A DNA stretch of 64,000 nucleotides from Microbacterium aerolatum. GTDB lineage: Bacteria; Actinomycetota; Actinomycetes; Actinomycetales; Microbacteriaceae. The first letter of the stretch is position 1; every line of letters starts with the position of its first letter. Where the stretch lies: NCBI RefSeq assembly GCF_007988825.1, contig NZ_BJUW01000003.1:186001-250000 (forward strand), read 5' to 3'. Position numbers and translations under genes: made by a program. The notes under the pieces are model-generated. The model worked only from the letters and a program-made list of their open reading frames with translations. It was not told where the DNA came from and did no database searches. Shown piece after piece: positions 41,071 through 49,855 of the stretch.

Positions 41071-41457
41071 ATGGACGACTGGACCCCGCACCGCCGCGAG
41101 GACGGCGAGCTGCTCGGATGGATCCACCCGGCCGGAAACGACTGGACCGCCGTCGACATCCTCGGCCGCACCGTATCGGACGCCGTGGACTGGCTCGTCG
41201 CCGAGGAAGCACTCGAGGCGCACGGGCTCGCGTGGCTCGCCGAACCATGGATGCTGGAGGACGACGGCCGCCCGACCCGGGTCCGCATCGTCGAGGTCAC
41301 GCCCGATCATGACGGCACCCCCGGCCGCATCGTCGTGAAGGCCGAGGATTACGGGGACGTCACTCGTCCGGCTTCCGAGCCGATCGAACTCTCCTGGCCG
41401 CTGCCCGATCGGCTCCGGCCTCCGCAGCCAGGGGACCCTGACGGCTTCACCTTCTGA
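41071..41457 (+). CDS. Small conserved-looking hypothetical protein
   Basis: I do not recognise this 128-residue acidic protein. It is rich in Trp, Asp and Pro (DDWTPHRREDGELLGWIHPA, NDWTAVDILG) and has no membrane helix or signal. GWIHPAGNDWTAVDILGR followed by a predicted two-stranded region suggests a compact beta-rich fold. The start is 6 bases after TACCCT. A 67-base palindrome ends just upstream. It is convergent with the MFS transporter gene, 13 bases between stops. Confidence 0.55.
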   Translation: MDDWTPHRREDGELLGWIHPAGNDWTAVDILGRTVSDAVDWLVAEEALEAHGLAWLAEPWMLEDDGRPTRVRIVEVTPDHDGTPGRIVVKAEDYGDVTRPASEPIELSWPLPDRLRPPQPGDPDGFTF

Positions 41458-41469
41458 GGGGCGGAACGG

Positions 41470-42912
41470 CTAACTGGGAAGCGAGGGATGCTTCTCGAGG
41501 GGGCGGATCTTCGGGATGAACAGCGACAGCACCAGGGCGATGACTCCGGCGACGATCGCGAGCCAGAAGCAGACGTCGAAGGCTTCCCTCGTCGGCACGG
41601 CGACGCCGTCGACGTCGATGCTCAGGCTCGCGAGCACACCGCCCATGACCGCCGACGCGCTGGACGTTCCCACCGAACGGAACAGCGCGTTCAGGCCGTT
41701 CGACGCACCCGTCTCGTTCGACGGCACCGACCGCATGATGATCATCGGCATGGCGGCGAACGTGAAGCCGATGCCGACGCCGATGATCGCGTTGGCGATG
41801 AGGATGTGGACCCACTCGGTCGACCAGATGAGCACGTAGCCGTAGGCCAGGACGATCGCGGCGGACCCCGCGGTGAACAGCGGTCGCGGGCCGATGGTCC
41901 GCTCCAGCCAGCCCGACAGCGGTGAGATCACCATCATGACCAGCCCGGCCGGCATCACGATGAACGCCGCGGTGATCATGTCGAGTCCGAAGCCCGATCC
42001 GGTCTCGACTGGCAGCTCGAGCATCTGCGGGAAGGTGACGTTGGAGGAGAACAGGGCGAAGCCCATTCCGATCGCGGCGATGTTCGTCAGCAGCACAGCC
42101 GGGCGCGCGGCCACGCGCAGGTCGAGCAGCGGGTCCTTCGTGCGCAGCTGGTACCAGCCCCACAACAGCAGCACCAGCACGCCGCCGATCACGAGGCTGA
42201 GGCCGAGCGGTGTCGTCCAGCCCCACTCCGCGCCGCGCGAGACGTAGAGCAGCAGTCCGGTCAGGCCGATCGCGAGACCGATGGCGCCGACTACGTCGAG
42301 TCGGCCGGGGGAGAGCAGCACGTCTTCGGGGACGAACAGCAGCACCAGGATCAGGCCGATGACGCCGAGGCCTGCAGCGAGCCAGAACAGCGAGTGCCAG
42401 TCGGCGTTGAGAGCAAGGTACGCGGCCAGCGGCATCCCGAGCGCACCGCCGACGCCCATCGTGGCGCTCATCAGCGCGACCGCGGTGCCGAGGTGGCGAG
42501 GAGGCAGGATGTCGCGCATGATCGCGATGCCGAGCGGAATGACGCCCGTGACCCCGCCCTGAAGCGCCCGCCCGACGATCACGCCCACGATCGAGGTCGA
42601 CAGCGCGGCGATCACCGATCCAACGATGAGCATGATCATCAGCGCGACGACGATGCGCCGCTTGCCGTACATGTCGCCGAGGCGACCGGAGATCGGCGTG
42701 GCGACCGCTGCGACCAGCAGGGTGATCGTGACGACCCAGGTGGTGTCTTCGCGGGATGCGTCAAGCAGTGTCGGCAGCTCGGCCTGCAGCGGGACGACCA
42801 GCGTGAACATGAACGATGACGCGAGTCCCGCGAAGGCGAGGACGGCGACGGTGAGTGCCCGGTTGGGGTTGCGGGAGAGCCGCTTTCTCGCTCTCTCGTC
42901 CCTGTCGCCCAT
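41470..42912 (-). CDS. MFS exporter, DHA2 (14-helix) drug:H+ antiporter type
   Basis: The 480-residue protein has about 14 helices. It opens with LTVAVLAFAGLASSFMFTLV, has the loop 2-3 motif GRLGDMYGKRRI (motif A) and the motif C region GVGGALGMPLAAYLA in helix 5, typical of EmrB/QacA-like exporters. It should expel hydrophobic compounds with protons. The ATG follows TAGCCT by 6 bases. It is divergent from the GNAT gene, 56 bases between starts. No regulator gene is next to it. Confidence 0.9.
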   Translation of the reverse strand: MGDRDERARKRLSRNPNRALTVAVLAFAGLASSFMFTLVVPLQAELPTLLDASREDTTWVVTITLLVAAVATPISGRLGDMYGKRRIVVALMIMLIVGSVIAALSTSIVGVIVGRALQGGVTGVIPLGIAIMRDILPPRHLGTAVALMSATMGVGGALGMPLAAYLALNADWHSLFWLAAGLGVIGLILVLLFVPEDVLLSPGRLDVVGAIGLAIGLTGLLLYVSRGAEWGWTTPLGLSLVIGGVLVLLLWGWYQLRTKDPLLDLRVAARPAVLLTNIAAIGMGFALFSSNVTFPQMLELPVETGSGFGLDMITAAFIVMPAGLVMMVISPLSGWLERTIGPRPLFTAGSAAIVLAYGYVLIWSTEWVHILIANAIIGVGIGFTFAAMPMIIMRSVPSNETGASNGLNALFRSVGTSSASAVMGGVLASLSIDVDGVAVPTREAFDVCFWLAIVAGVIALVLSLFIPKIRPLEKHPSLPS

Positions 42913-42918
42913 CCGCCA

Positions 42919-42924
42919 AGGCTA
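42919..42924 (-). promoter_or_regulatory. -10 hexamer of the MFS gene, leaderless type
   Basis: TAGCCT on the minus strand ends 6 bases before the ATG. Confidence 0.5.
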
Positions 42925-42956
42925 TCGGTCGATTCCGCAGATGGCCGCGGGAGGGG

Positions 42957-42962
42957 CAGACT
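42957..42962 (+). promoter_or_regulatory. -10-like hexamer of the GNAT gene, leaderless type
   Basis: CAGACT ends 6 bases before GTG 42969. Confidence 0.4.
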
Positions 42963-42968
42963 GGGTTC

Positions 42969-43658
42969 GTGCGAACCATCCGTGACCTCGACACCGTTGA
43001 ACTGATCATCGACGCGCAGAGCCTGCTGGATTCGATCCGCGGCCCCGAGCGCGTCATCGACGCGGGCACGCTGCGCGCGCTGCAGCAGTCCGGCAACTAC
43101 GTCGTCGGCCTGTTCGACGACGAGAGCGGCGAAGAGCGCATGGTCGGAGCATCCATAGCGTTCTTCGGGGCGCCGGCCAGACGCCGGATGCATTCCCACA
43201 TCACCGCGCTGCTGCCCGAGTACCGGGGGCGCGGCTGGGGGCGCGAGCTCAAGGAGCACCAGCGTCAGTGGGCGTTCTCCCGCGACGTCGGCGGCATCTC
43301 CTGGACCTTCGACCCGCTCGTGGCGCGCAACGCGCACTTCTTCCTCACCGTGCTCGGCGCGCGAGTGACCGGATATTCGGTCAACAACTACGGCATCTTC
43401 GGCGGCGGGGATGCCGGGGACGAGAGCGACCGGTTGGATGTCGAGTGGGCGCTCGCCGACATCGCCAAGACCCCGGCCGACGATGCCGTCGTCGCAACTC
43501 TCGAGATCCCCTCCGACGTCGAGGCGATGCGCGAGACGGATGCGGATGCCGCGCACGAGTGGCGCACGCGTCTGCGCGGCGAGATGGAGGCGCTGCTCGC
43601 CCGCGGCCTGCGCGTCGCTGGCTTCGACGTGAAGCGCGGGTACCTGTTCACCGAGTGA
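42969..43658 (+). CDS. GNAT family N-acetyltransferase-like protein
   Basis: This 229-residue protein has the GNAT acetyl-CoA loop in HITALLPEYRGRGWGRELKE (R/Q-x-x-G-x-G/A form as YRGRGWGREL) followed by WTFDPLVARNAHFFLTVLGA, then a C-terminal extension of about 85 residues. It resembles the actinobacterial group close to o-succinylbenzoate-linked acetyltransferases; the substrate is unknown. GTG at 42969 follows CAGACT by 6 bases; a longer upstream reading enters the divergent promoter. Confidence 0.78.
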   Translation: MRTIRDLDTVELIIDAQSLLDSIRGPERVIDAGTLRALQQSGNYVVGLFDDESGEERMVGASIAFFGAPARRRMHSHITALLPEYRGRGWGRELKEHQRQWAFSRDVGGISWTFDPLVARNAHFFLTVLGARVTGYSVNNYGIFGGGDAGDESDRLDVEWALADIAKTPADDAVVATLEIPSDVEAMRETDADAAHEWRTRLRGEMEALLARGLRVAGFDVKRGYLFTE

Positions 43659-43680
43659 TCGGCTCTGCTTTCATGGTCGG

Positions 43681-44307
43681 ATGACTTCCGAACCAGATCT
43701 CGCGCAGCATCCGGCCGACACCGAATGGCACCGGTGGGCGCCGATCGGCCAGACGCTCGACACCAGCCGGGTGCCCGGGAGCGGTCCGGCACCGAGCATC
43801 GCTGCCTTCGAACTGCTGCCGATCGAGCCGATGCTCGTGCCCGAGAAGCCGCGACACGGGGAGATCGACGCATCCGAGTGCGGGCACTGCAAGCCGTCGA
43901 AGCACACGATCTGGCACGACGACGAGTGGCAGGTGAACTCCGGATTCGAGGGCGGCGTCGGGCTCCCCTTCGTCGGATCGATCTCACCGCGCAGGCATGT
44001 GAAGCTCGAAGACGCCCCGATCGAAGTGCTCGCCGGGCTCGGGCCCGTGCTGCAGCGGCTCTCGGAGGCAACCAAGGCGATTCCCGCGGTCGCACGGTGC
44101 CACTTCTCGCGCTGGAACGACGGATCTGCGCACCTGCACCTGTGGGCGTACGCGCGACCGGCGGGGATGATGCAGGGGCGTGGCGCGATCCTGCCCTACT
44201 GGGAGCAGAGCATGCCGGCGATGCCCGAGGGCATGATGAACGAGTACATCGAGATCGTTGCGAGGTCGCTCGCGAGCGGCGGCGGAGAGGCGTTTCCGAA
44301 CAGGTGA
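43681..44307 (+). CDS. HIT superfamily-like protein
   Basis: The 208-residue protein looks HIT-like: a CGHC zinc-type pair (residues ~67-70), WHDDEWQVNSGFEGGVGLPF, an RRHVKLEDAP segment and, at ~150, NDGSAHLHLWAYARP with the H-x-H-x pattern of the HIT active site. HIT proteins hydrolyse or transfer nucleotide phosphates. The histidine triad is incomplete (HLHLWAY rather than HxHxHxx), so activity is uncertain. It starts 22 bases after the GNAT stop on the same strand. Confidence 0.62.
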   Translation: MTSEPDLAQHPADTEWHRWAPIGQTLDTSRVPGSGPAPSIAAFELLPIEPMLVPEKPRHGEIDASECGHCKPSKHTIWHDDEWQVNSGFEGGVGLPFVGSISPRRHVKLEDAPIEVLAGLGPVLQRLSEATKAIPAVARCHFSRWNDGSAHLHLWAYARPAGMMQGRGAILPYWEQSMPAMPEGMMNEYIEIVARSLASGGGEAFPNR

Positions 44308-44384
44308 TCCCGGAGCGCGGGATCGTCACGCGGATGCCGTCGTGGTCGCTCTCATGTGGGGCTGATGGACAGCAGGGGCGCGGA

Positions 44385-44412
44385 TAGGATTGAGGTGCCC
44401 GTGTTCACGGGC
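44385..44412 (+). promoter_or_regulatory. glyS -10 hexamer and 5'-terminal leader hairpin
   Basis: TAGGAT (44385-44390) predicts a start near 44397, exactly where GCCCGTG-TT-CACGGGC forms a 7-bp hairpin followed by GTTTTC. The leader to the glyS GTG is about 49 bases. Confidence 0.45.
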
Positions 44413-44445
44413 GTTTTCCCGTCGCATCCGACCATTGGAGCCACC

Positions 44446-45831
44446 GTGGCCGAACAGTCCCGTCTTGACAAGGTCATCAGCCTCGCCCGCCACCGCGGGT
44501 TCGTGTTCCAAGCGGGTGAGATCTACGGCGGTTCGCGCTCGGCATGGGACTACGGGCCCCTCGGCACCGAGCTGAAGGAGAACATCCGCCGTCAGTGGTG
44601 GCAGGCCTTCGTCCGCGGACGCGGCGACATGGTGGGCCTGGACTCCTCGATCATCCTGCCCAAGCGCGTGTGGGAGGCATCCGGTCACGTCGCGACCTTC
44701 AGTGATCCGCTGGTCGAGTGCCTGCAGTGTCACAAGCGTCACCGCGAGGACCACCTCATCGAGGCCTTCGAGGCGAAGAAGGGCCGCAAGCCCGAGAACG
44801 GCATGGCCGACATCGTCTGCCCCGATTGCGGCACCCGCGGCAAGTGGACCGAGCCGAAGTCGTTCTCCGGCCTGGTGAAGACCTACCTCGGCGTCGTCGA
44901 CGACGAGTCGGGCCTGCACTACCTGCGCCCCGAGACCGCGCAGGGAATCTTCGTCAACTTCACGAACGTGCTCACCGCGAGCCGCAAGAAGCCGCCGTTC
45001 GGCATCGGCCAGGTCGGCAAGGCGTTCCGCAACGAGATCACGCCCGGTAACTTCATCTTTCGCACCCGCGAGTTCGAGCAGATGGAGATCGAGTTCTTCG
45101 TGCCGCCCGCCGAGGCGCAGCAGTGGTTCGAGCACTGGGTCGAGACCTGCTGGAACTGGTTCATCGACCTCGGCATCGACCCCGAGAACATGCGCCAGTT
45201 CGACGTCCCCGAGGACGAACGCGCGCACTACTCCGCCGGCACCATCGACTTCGAGTACCGCTTCGGCTTCCAGGGCTCGGAGTGGGGCGAGCTCATGGGT
45301 GTCGCGAACCGCACCGACTACGACCTGTCCAGCCACTCCGAGGCATCCGGTCAGAGCCTGACCTACTTCGATCAGGCGTCCGGCGATCGGTACACGCCCT
45401 ACGTCATCGAGCCGTCGTTCGGTCTGACCCGCTCGATGATGGCGTTCCTGGTCGACAGCTACGTCGAGGAGGAGGTGCCGAACGCCAAGGGCGGCACCGA
45501 CACCCGCACCGTGCTGAAGCTCGACCCGCGTCTCGCGCCGGTCAAGGTCGCCGTCCTGCCGCTGTCGCGCAACGAGAAGCTCTCGCCGCTCGCCCGCGAG
45601 GTCGCCGACTCGTTGCGCGGACGCTGGGCCATCGACTTCGACGACGCCGGCGCCATCGGTCGCCGCTACCGTCGCCAGGACGAGATCGGCACCCCGTTCT
45701 GCGTCACGGTCGACTTCGACTCGCTCGAGGACGACGCCGTGACCGTGCGCGATCGCGACACCATGGCGCAGGAGCGCGTGCCCGTCGCCGAGCTGAACGA
45801 GTACCTGGCGGATCGTCTGAAGGGCGCCTGA
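44446..45831 (+). CDS. glyS: Glycyl-tRNA synthetase (class II, homodimeric type)
   Basis: This 461-residue enzyme is the eukaryote-like dimeric GlyRS used in actinobacteria. Motif 1 lies near [20 protein letters not shown]; motif 2 is [10 protein letters not shown] with [16 protein letters not shown], and motif 3 is [27 protein letters not shown]...CPDC segment (four Cys) may bind zinc. The anticodon-binding domain follows from about residue 360. It charges tRNA-Gly. GTG at 44446 has GGAG five bases upstream. A rho-independent terminator follows. Confidence 0.95.
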   Translation: MAEQSRLDKVISLARHRGFVFQAGEIYGGSRSAWDYGPLGTELKENIRRQWWQAFVRGRGDMVGLDSSIILPKRVWEASGHVATFSDPLVECLQCHKRHREDHLIEAFEAKKGRKPENGMADIVCPDCGTRGKWTEPKSFSGLVKTYLGVVDDESGLHYLRPETAQGIFVNFTNVLTASRKKPPFGIGQVGKAFRNEITPGNFIFRTREFEQMEIEFFVPPAEAQQWFEHWVETCWNWFIDLGIDPENMRQFDVPEDERAHYSAGTIDFEYRFGFQGSEWGELMGVANRTDYDLSSHSEASGQSLTYFDQASGDRYTPYVIEPSFGLTRSMMAFLVDSYVEEEVPNAKGGTDTRTVLKLDPRLAPVKVAVLPLSRNEKLSPLAREVADSLRGRWAIDFDDAGAIGRRYRRQDEIGTPFCVTVDFDSLEDDAVTVRDRDTMAQERVPVAELNEYLADRLKGA

Positions 45832-45850
45832 CTCTCAGCATCCCACCATG

Positions 45851-45896
45851 CGGAGTCCCGATTCAGACACATCTGAGTCGGGGCTCCGTCTTTTCT
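45851..45896 (+). terminator. Rho-independent terminator of glyS
   Basis: CGGAGTCCCGATTCAGA and TCTGAGTCGGGGCTCCG pair as a 17-bp stem with two G-T pairs and a CACA loop, followed by TCTTTTCT. It starts 20 bases after the glyS stop. Confidence 0.88.
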
Positions 45897-45915
45897 GCAG
45901 CAGTCGCTGCCGTGC

Positions 45916-45921
45916 GACGAT
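45916..45921 (+). promoter_or_regulatory. Weak -10-like hexamer of a serine-hydrolase gene
   Basis: GACGAT ends 6 bases before GTG 45928, the usual leaderless spacing here, but the hexamer is poor. Confidence 0.3.
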
Positions 45922-45927
45922 GGCAAC

Positions 45928-46740
45928 GTGGAGACGACGACTTTCGCAGCGACAGAAGGCTTCCCTCATACGGCGCTGGTGGGGGTGACCGGTCCGGAGC
46001 AGACTCTCGCGGTGCAGGGTGATCCGCACGCGGCGCTCGCGCTCGCGTCGGTGTCGAAGCCCATCTCGGCGTGGGGCGTGCTGGTCGCCGTCGAACGCGG
46101 TCTGGTCGACCTCGACGACCCGGCCGGCCCGGAAGGCTCGACGCTGCTCAACCTGCTCGACCACACCAGCGGGCTGCCGTTCGAGGGCGAGCAGCCGCAG
46201 GCAGCTCCCGGAACGCGCCGCATCTACTCGAACGCGGGGTTCGACGCCCTCGGCGCGCACGTCTCCGAAGCGGTGGGGGCACCCTTCGCGGAATGGATGG
46301 CTCGTGAGGTCACCGGACCCCTGGGGATGCGCGACATCGACGTGACCGGTCGCCCCTCCGCCGGGTACCGAGCGTCGATCGACGACCTGATGCGGTTCGG
46401 CCGGGAGGTGCTGCGCCCGGCACTGATCCCCGTCGAGCTGCGCGACCTCGCGCTCATGGTCTCGCGCCAGGGGCTGCGCGGTGTCGTGCCCGGCTACGGG
46501 GCGTTCGACGACAACCAGTGGGGGCTGGGGTTCGAGCTCAAGGGAACCAAGAGTCCGCACTGGCTGAGCGACACCATGCCGCCCGAGACCGCAGGGCACT
46601 TCGGCGGGCAGGGCAGCTTCCTGTTCATCGACCGCTCCCGCGACCTGGCGGCCGCCTTCCTCTCCGGTGTTGCGTTCGGCGAGGAGCACAAGCGCATCTG
46701 GCCGCCGCTCACCGAGGAGATCGTGGCGCGCTACGCCTGA
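45928..46740 (+). CDS. Class C beta-lactamase-like serine hydrolase
   Basis: The 270-residue protein has the class C/esterase EstB signatures: SVSK (SxxK, residues ~42-45) with the nucleophile Ser, YSN (YxN) near residue 93, and HFGGQGSFLF near the C-terminus in place of KTG. It is shorter than typical AmpC (about 360) and lacks a signal peptide, so a cytoplasmic esterase or peptidase role is more likely than antibiotic resistance. It follows the glyS terminator. Confidence 0.82.
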   Translation: METTTFAATEGFPHTALVGVTGPEQTLAVQGDPHAALALASVSKPISAWGVLVAVERGLVDLDDPAGPEGSTLLNLLDHTSGLPFEGEQPQAAPGTRRIYSNAGFDALGAHVSEAVGAPFAEWMAREVTGPLGMRDIDVTGRPSAGYRASIDDLMRFGREVLRPALIPVELRDLALMVSRQGLRGVVPGYGAFDDNQWGLGFELKGTKSPHWLSDTMPPETAGHFGGQGSFLFIDRSRDLAAAFLSGVAFGEEHKRIWPPLTEEIVARYA

Positions 46741-46753
46741 GGGCGTTCGCTGC

Positions 46754-48229
46754 CTAGATCGAATCATCGGATGCCGGCGAAAGATCCGGCAGCGCGCGGG
46801 TGCCGAACTCGTGCCGGAGCGCGCTCAGCGCCGCATGCCAGCCGGGCAGCCCGTGCACGCCGGGACCGGGGGTCGTGGATGCCCCGCAGAGGTAGACGCC
46901 CGGCATCGGGGTGCGCCACGGGTCCGGGCTCAGCACGGGTCGGCGCAGCAGCTGCACGAGGCCGGGGCTGCCCGAGGAGATGTCGCCGCGCACGTAGTTC
47001 GGGTTGTGGCGTTCGACCTCGACGGCGGTCCGCGAAGAGGTCGACAGGATCGTGTCGCGGAAGCCGGGTGCGAAACGCTCGATCTGCCCGATGATCGCCT
47101 CCGAGCGGTCCTCTCGTGAGGCGGCCGGCACGTGCGTGTACGCCCAGAGTGTGTGCTGACCGGCCGGAGCGCGGGTCTGATCGAACAGCGAGGGCTGCGA
47201 GACGAGGACGTACGGCGCATCCGGAAGGGACCCGTGCGAGACGGCGTTCTCGGCCGCAGCGATCTCCTCGCGCGTGCCGCCGAGGTGGAGCGTTCCCGCA
47301 CGATGGAGCTCGGGATTCGTCCACGGGACAGGCTCCGACAGTGCGAAGTCGACCTTCGCGACGGCATTCCCGTAGCGGAAGCGCGCCAGCGCGCGCCGAT
47401 AGCCATCGGGCATCCGATCGCCGGCGATCCGGCTCAGCGCGCGAGGGGTGACATCGAGCAGGGTCACCCGCGACGGCGGCAGCTCGTCCAGGGACGTCAC
47501 CTCGTGATCCGTCACGAGCTCTCCGCCGTGGGCGATGAGGTCTGCGACCATCGCGTCGATGATCGCCTGGCTCCCGCCGATCGGGATCGGCCAGCCCTTC
47601 GCGTGGGCATAGGCCGTCAGTGCGAGTCCTGCACCCGAGCCCGCAAGTCCCGGCATGGGCAGGATCGTGTGCGCGGCCACGCCGGTGAGCATGGCGGGCG
47701 CGACGTCCTCGCGGAATCGAAGATTCCACAGCGGGCTGCCCTGCTCGAGCGTCGCCAAGCCGAACAAAGCCGCGGTGGGGATGTCTCGCGGGACGCGCAG
47801 GAGCGTGTCTCCGGTGAAGTCCGAGACTCGCGTCGTGCGCTCCACCAGGGGGCGCATCAGCCGGGCGTACGCCGCGCCGTCGGTGCCGAGCCCCTCCGCC
47901 GTGCGGGTCAGCGAGCGATGCGCGACACCCGCGCGGCCTCCGTCGAGTGGGTGCGCGAACGAGATCTCCGGCACGGCGAACGGCACTCGCCGGTCCAGAC
48001 CGAACTCGCGGAAGAACCGGGATTCGAACGCCAGCGGATGCACCGCCGAGCACACGTCGTGGCGGAACCCCGGCAACGTGAGCTCCCTGGTCGCCGCGCC
48101 GCCGCCGGCGCTGGACGCGCGTTCGTAGACGCGCACGCTGAGGCCGGCCCGTGCCAGGGTCACAGCCGCCGCCAGTCCGTTGGGACCCGCTCCGACGATG
48201 GTCGCGTCGATGTCGTACGAGCGCGTCAT
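46754..48229 (-). CDS. FAD-dependent oxidoreductase of the phytoene desaturase/NAD(P)-binding family
   Basis: This 491-residue protein starts with an FAD dinucleotide fold (ATIVGAGPNGLAAAVTLARA, with RVYERASSAGGGAATREL) and ends with the CrtI-type GVYLCGASTTPGPGVHGLPG, where FAD's second part binds. It resembles actinobacterial CrtI-like desaturase/isomerase relatives without a carotenoid cluster nearby. It may oxidise or isomerise a polyene or other lipid. The ATG overlaps the SRPBCC gene stop by 4 bases; a longer reading upstream is the SRPBCC gene's other frame and is rejected. Confidence 0.82.
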   Translation of the reverse strand: MTRSYDIDATIVGAGPNGLAAAVTLARAGLSVRVYERASSAGGGAATRELTLPGFRHDVCSAVHPLAFESRFFREFGLDRRVPFAVPEISFAHPLDGGRAGVAHRSLTRTAEGLGTDGAAYARLMRPLVERTTRVSDFTGDTLLRVPRDIPTAALFGLATLEQGSPLWNLRFREDVAPAMLTGVAAHTILPMPGLAGSGAGLALTAYAHAKGWPIPIGGSQAIIDAMVADLIAHGGELVTDHEVTSLDELPPSRVTLLDVTPRALSRIAGDRMPDGYRRALARFRYGNAVAKVDFALSEPVPWTNPELHRAGTLHLGGTREEIAAAENAVSHGSLPDAPYVLVSQPSLFDQTRAPAGQHTLWAYTHVPAASREDRSEAIIGQIERFAPGFRDTILSTSSRTAVEVERHNPNYVRGDISSGSPGLVQLLRRPVLSPDPWRTPMPGVYLCGASTTPGPGVHGLPGWHAALSALRHEFGTRALPDLSPASDDSI

Positions 48230-48690
48230 CAAGCGGTCTCCGATTCGACGTCCTGCGGCGCGGTCCCTTCGGCCAGATACGCCAGCCGATGCAGGGTCTC
48301 TGCATTGCGCCACTGCAGGATGACATCCGCGATGGTGGTCGGTATCGCCGTTGCCGGCCCGCTGACCGCTTCCTCCTGGATCCGCACCAGGCATCCTCCC
48401 GCCGCGGGTTTCACGTCGATGGTCACCCGGGCCTCGCCGAGCGGCCACCCTCGCGCGGTCATCACCATCTGGTGAGGTGGATGCCACCTCACGCTGCTCG
48501 TGGTGTCGTCGAGCAGTGCGGGCCACACGCCGACGGAGTGGTGCAGCCGCGCTCCGGGCTCCGGCCATTCGGGGTCGACATCGCGCATGCGTGAAGCCCC
48601 GACGACCCAGGCGGGGTAGAGCCATCCGTCTGCCAGGACGCGGAACACGGCTTCTGGTGTGCAGTGCAGCTTTCGGACGTTCCTCGACAT
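48229..48690 (-). CDS. SRPBCC family (polyketide cyclase/lipid-binding) protein
   Basis: The 153-residue protein has the START-like plan: RKLHCTPEAVFRVLADGWLY, a middle strand set (LHHSVGVWPALLDDTTSSVR, cut) and a long C-terminal helix VILQWRNAETLHRLAYLAEG. Such proteins bind hydrophobic ligands or act as cyclases and hydrolases. ATG at 48690 has AAGGAGCC upstream. It is directly coupled to the CrtI-like oxidoreductase gene, so it may carry that enzyme's substrate or product. Confidence 0.8.
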   Translation of the reverse strand: MSRNVRKLHCTPEAVFRVLADGWLYPAWVVGASRMRDVDPEWPEPGARLHHSVGVWPALLDDTTSSVRWHPPHQMVMTARGWPLGEARVTIDVKPAAGGCLVRIQEEAVSGPATAIPTTIADVILQWRNAETLHRLAYLAEGTAPQDVESETA

Positions 48691-48774
48691 GCGGCTCCTT
48701 CTGTCGGCGTCCTTCATCTTGCGACATCGAGCGAGGCGGGGCAGCGGCCTTGACAACGCCGCTGCCGGCGACCC

Positions 48775-49197
48775 TCAGTCGATCACGGTGATGCGGGCGT
48801 AGTCGTCACCGCCTGCCTCGGTCCACGCCAAGACGTCCTCGAGGATCGGTCGGAGCACGTCCAGGTCGACCTTGTCGAGGTCCTTGATGTACAGGCAGCC
48901 CGCGCCGACAGTATGCGGTCCGAGCTTCGCCAGCGCATCGCTGTGGCGGTCGGTGCTGTCCAGGTACAGGGTCGACGCGCCCTTGCGCGGGGCGAAGCCG
49001 AGCACGGGCATGTCGCCCTCGTTGCCGGTCGGATAGCGGTAATGGCAGCTGCCGAATCCGATGATCGTGCCCCAGAGCTCCGGTTCGCGGCCGGAGATCT
49101 CCTGCAGCAGGGCCGTCAGCGTTTCGGCATCCCGTCGTCGCACGACCGGGGTGACCTCCGCGATGAAGGCGCCGACGCTGCCACCTGTCTTCTGCAT
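48775..49197 (-). CDS. DUF1801 domain protein
   Basis: This 140-residue protein has the DUF1801 (YdhG-like) fold: TALLQEISGREPELWGTIIG, GFGSCHYRYPTGNEG and VGAGCLYIKDLDKVDLDVLR. Members are small cytoplasmic proteins of unknown function, some with weak thioredoxin- or chaperone-like links. Its ATG is 2 bases from the stop of the HhH-GPD gene, so the two are in one operon, DUF1801 second. Confidence 0.8.
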   Translation of the reverse strand: MQKTGGSVGAFIAEVTPVVRRRDAETLTALLQEISGREPELWGTIIGFGSCHYRYPTGNEGDMPVLGFAPRKGASTLYLDSTDRHSDALAKLGPHTVGAGCLYIKDLDKVDLDVLRPILEDVLAWTEAGGDDYARITVID

Positions 49198-49199
49198 GA

Positions 49200-49775
49200 T
49201 CAGCCCTTCGCTTGCTTTGCGGCGGACTTCATTGCCCGCTTGTGCTCTCGCACCTTGGTGAGCGATTCGGACGAGACGATGTCGGCGACGCTGCGGTACG
49301 AGCCCTCCTCGCCGTAGGCGCCGGCGGCTTCACGCCAGCCCTCGCCCGTGAATCCGTACTGCTTGCCCAGCAGTGCGAGGAAGATTTTCGCCTTCTGCTC
49401 CCCGAAGCCGGGCAGCTGCTTGAGTCTGCGCAGCACCTCCGCGCCGTCGGGGTCGCCCTGTGTCCACAGGGCTGAGGCGTCGCCGCCCCACGAGTCGACG
49501 AGCTCCTGGCACAGCGTCTGCACTCGGGTCGCCATCGAGCCGGGGAACCGGTGCACGGCGGGGGTTTCCTTGAACGCCTCCAAGAGGCGATCCGGCTCCA
49601 TCGCGGCGATCGCCGTGGCATCCACCGCACCCGTGCGCTGCTCGATCTTCAGAGGACCGGCGAACGCCGTCTCCATCGGGACCTGCTGGTCGAGCAGCAT
49701 CCCGACCAGGAGCGCCAGCGGATTCTCGGTGAGCAGGCGGTCGGCGGCGTCGTCGTCGGTGATGTGCAGGGCCAT
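49200..49775 (-). CDS. HhH-GPD family base-excision-repair-like protein
   Basis: The 191-residue protein has the helix-hairpin-helix: LKQLPGFGEQKAKIFLALLG, with a short helical N-terminal part (LLTENPLALLVGMLLDQQVP) and a C-terminal Lys-rich tail. It belongs to a TIGR03252-like group whose members lack the FeS cluster cysteines of EndoIII. Whether the catalytic Asp is present is not clear to me. The ATG at 49775 follows CAGACT by 6 bases, better than an upstream in-frame start that overlaps the MNT promoter. Confidence 0.75.
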   Translation of the reverse strand: MALHITDDDAADRLLTENPLALLVGMLLDQQVPMETAFAGPLKIEQRTGAVDATAIAAMEPDRLLEAFKETPAVHRFPGSMATRVQTLCQELVDSWGGDASALWTQGDPDGAEVLRRLKQLPGFGEQKAKIFLALLGKQYGFTGEGWREAAGAYGEEGSYRSVADIVSSESLTKVREHKRAMKSAAKQAKG

Positions 49776-49781
49776 GCATCC

Positions 49782-49787
49782 AGTCTG
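49782..49787 (-). promoter_or_regulatory. -10-like hexamer of the HhH-GPD gene, leaderless type
   Basis: CAGACT on the minus strand ends 6 bases before ATG 49775. Confidence 0.4.
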
Positions 49788-49840
49788 CCAGGGACGACCG
49801 CTCTCGAGTTGCTGCTCTTTCCCCGGAATCCATAGGCGCG

Positions 49841-49855
49841 ATATCATCATGATAT
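49841..49855. promoter_or_regulatory. Perfect palindrome over the promoter and start of the toxin-antitoxin operon
   Basis: ATATCAT-C-ATGATAT is a perfect 7-base inverted repeat. TATCAT (49842-49847) is also a -10 hexamer 6 bases before ATG 49854, so one site can block both transcription and start. The HTH domain encoded directly downstream is the likely binder. Confidence 0.7.

Noticed and set aside
44385..44412. T-box riboswitch upstream of glyS
   Set aside because: The leader is only about 49 bases and lacks a specifier loop or the conserved T-box sequence.
45928..46740. Calling the class C-like hydrolase an AmpC resistance gene
   Set aside because: No signal peptide, short length and HFGG in place of KTG point to an esterase- or peptidase-like protein.
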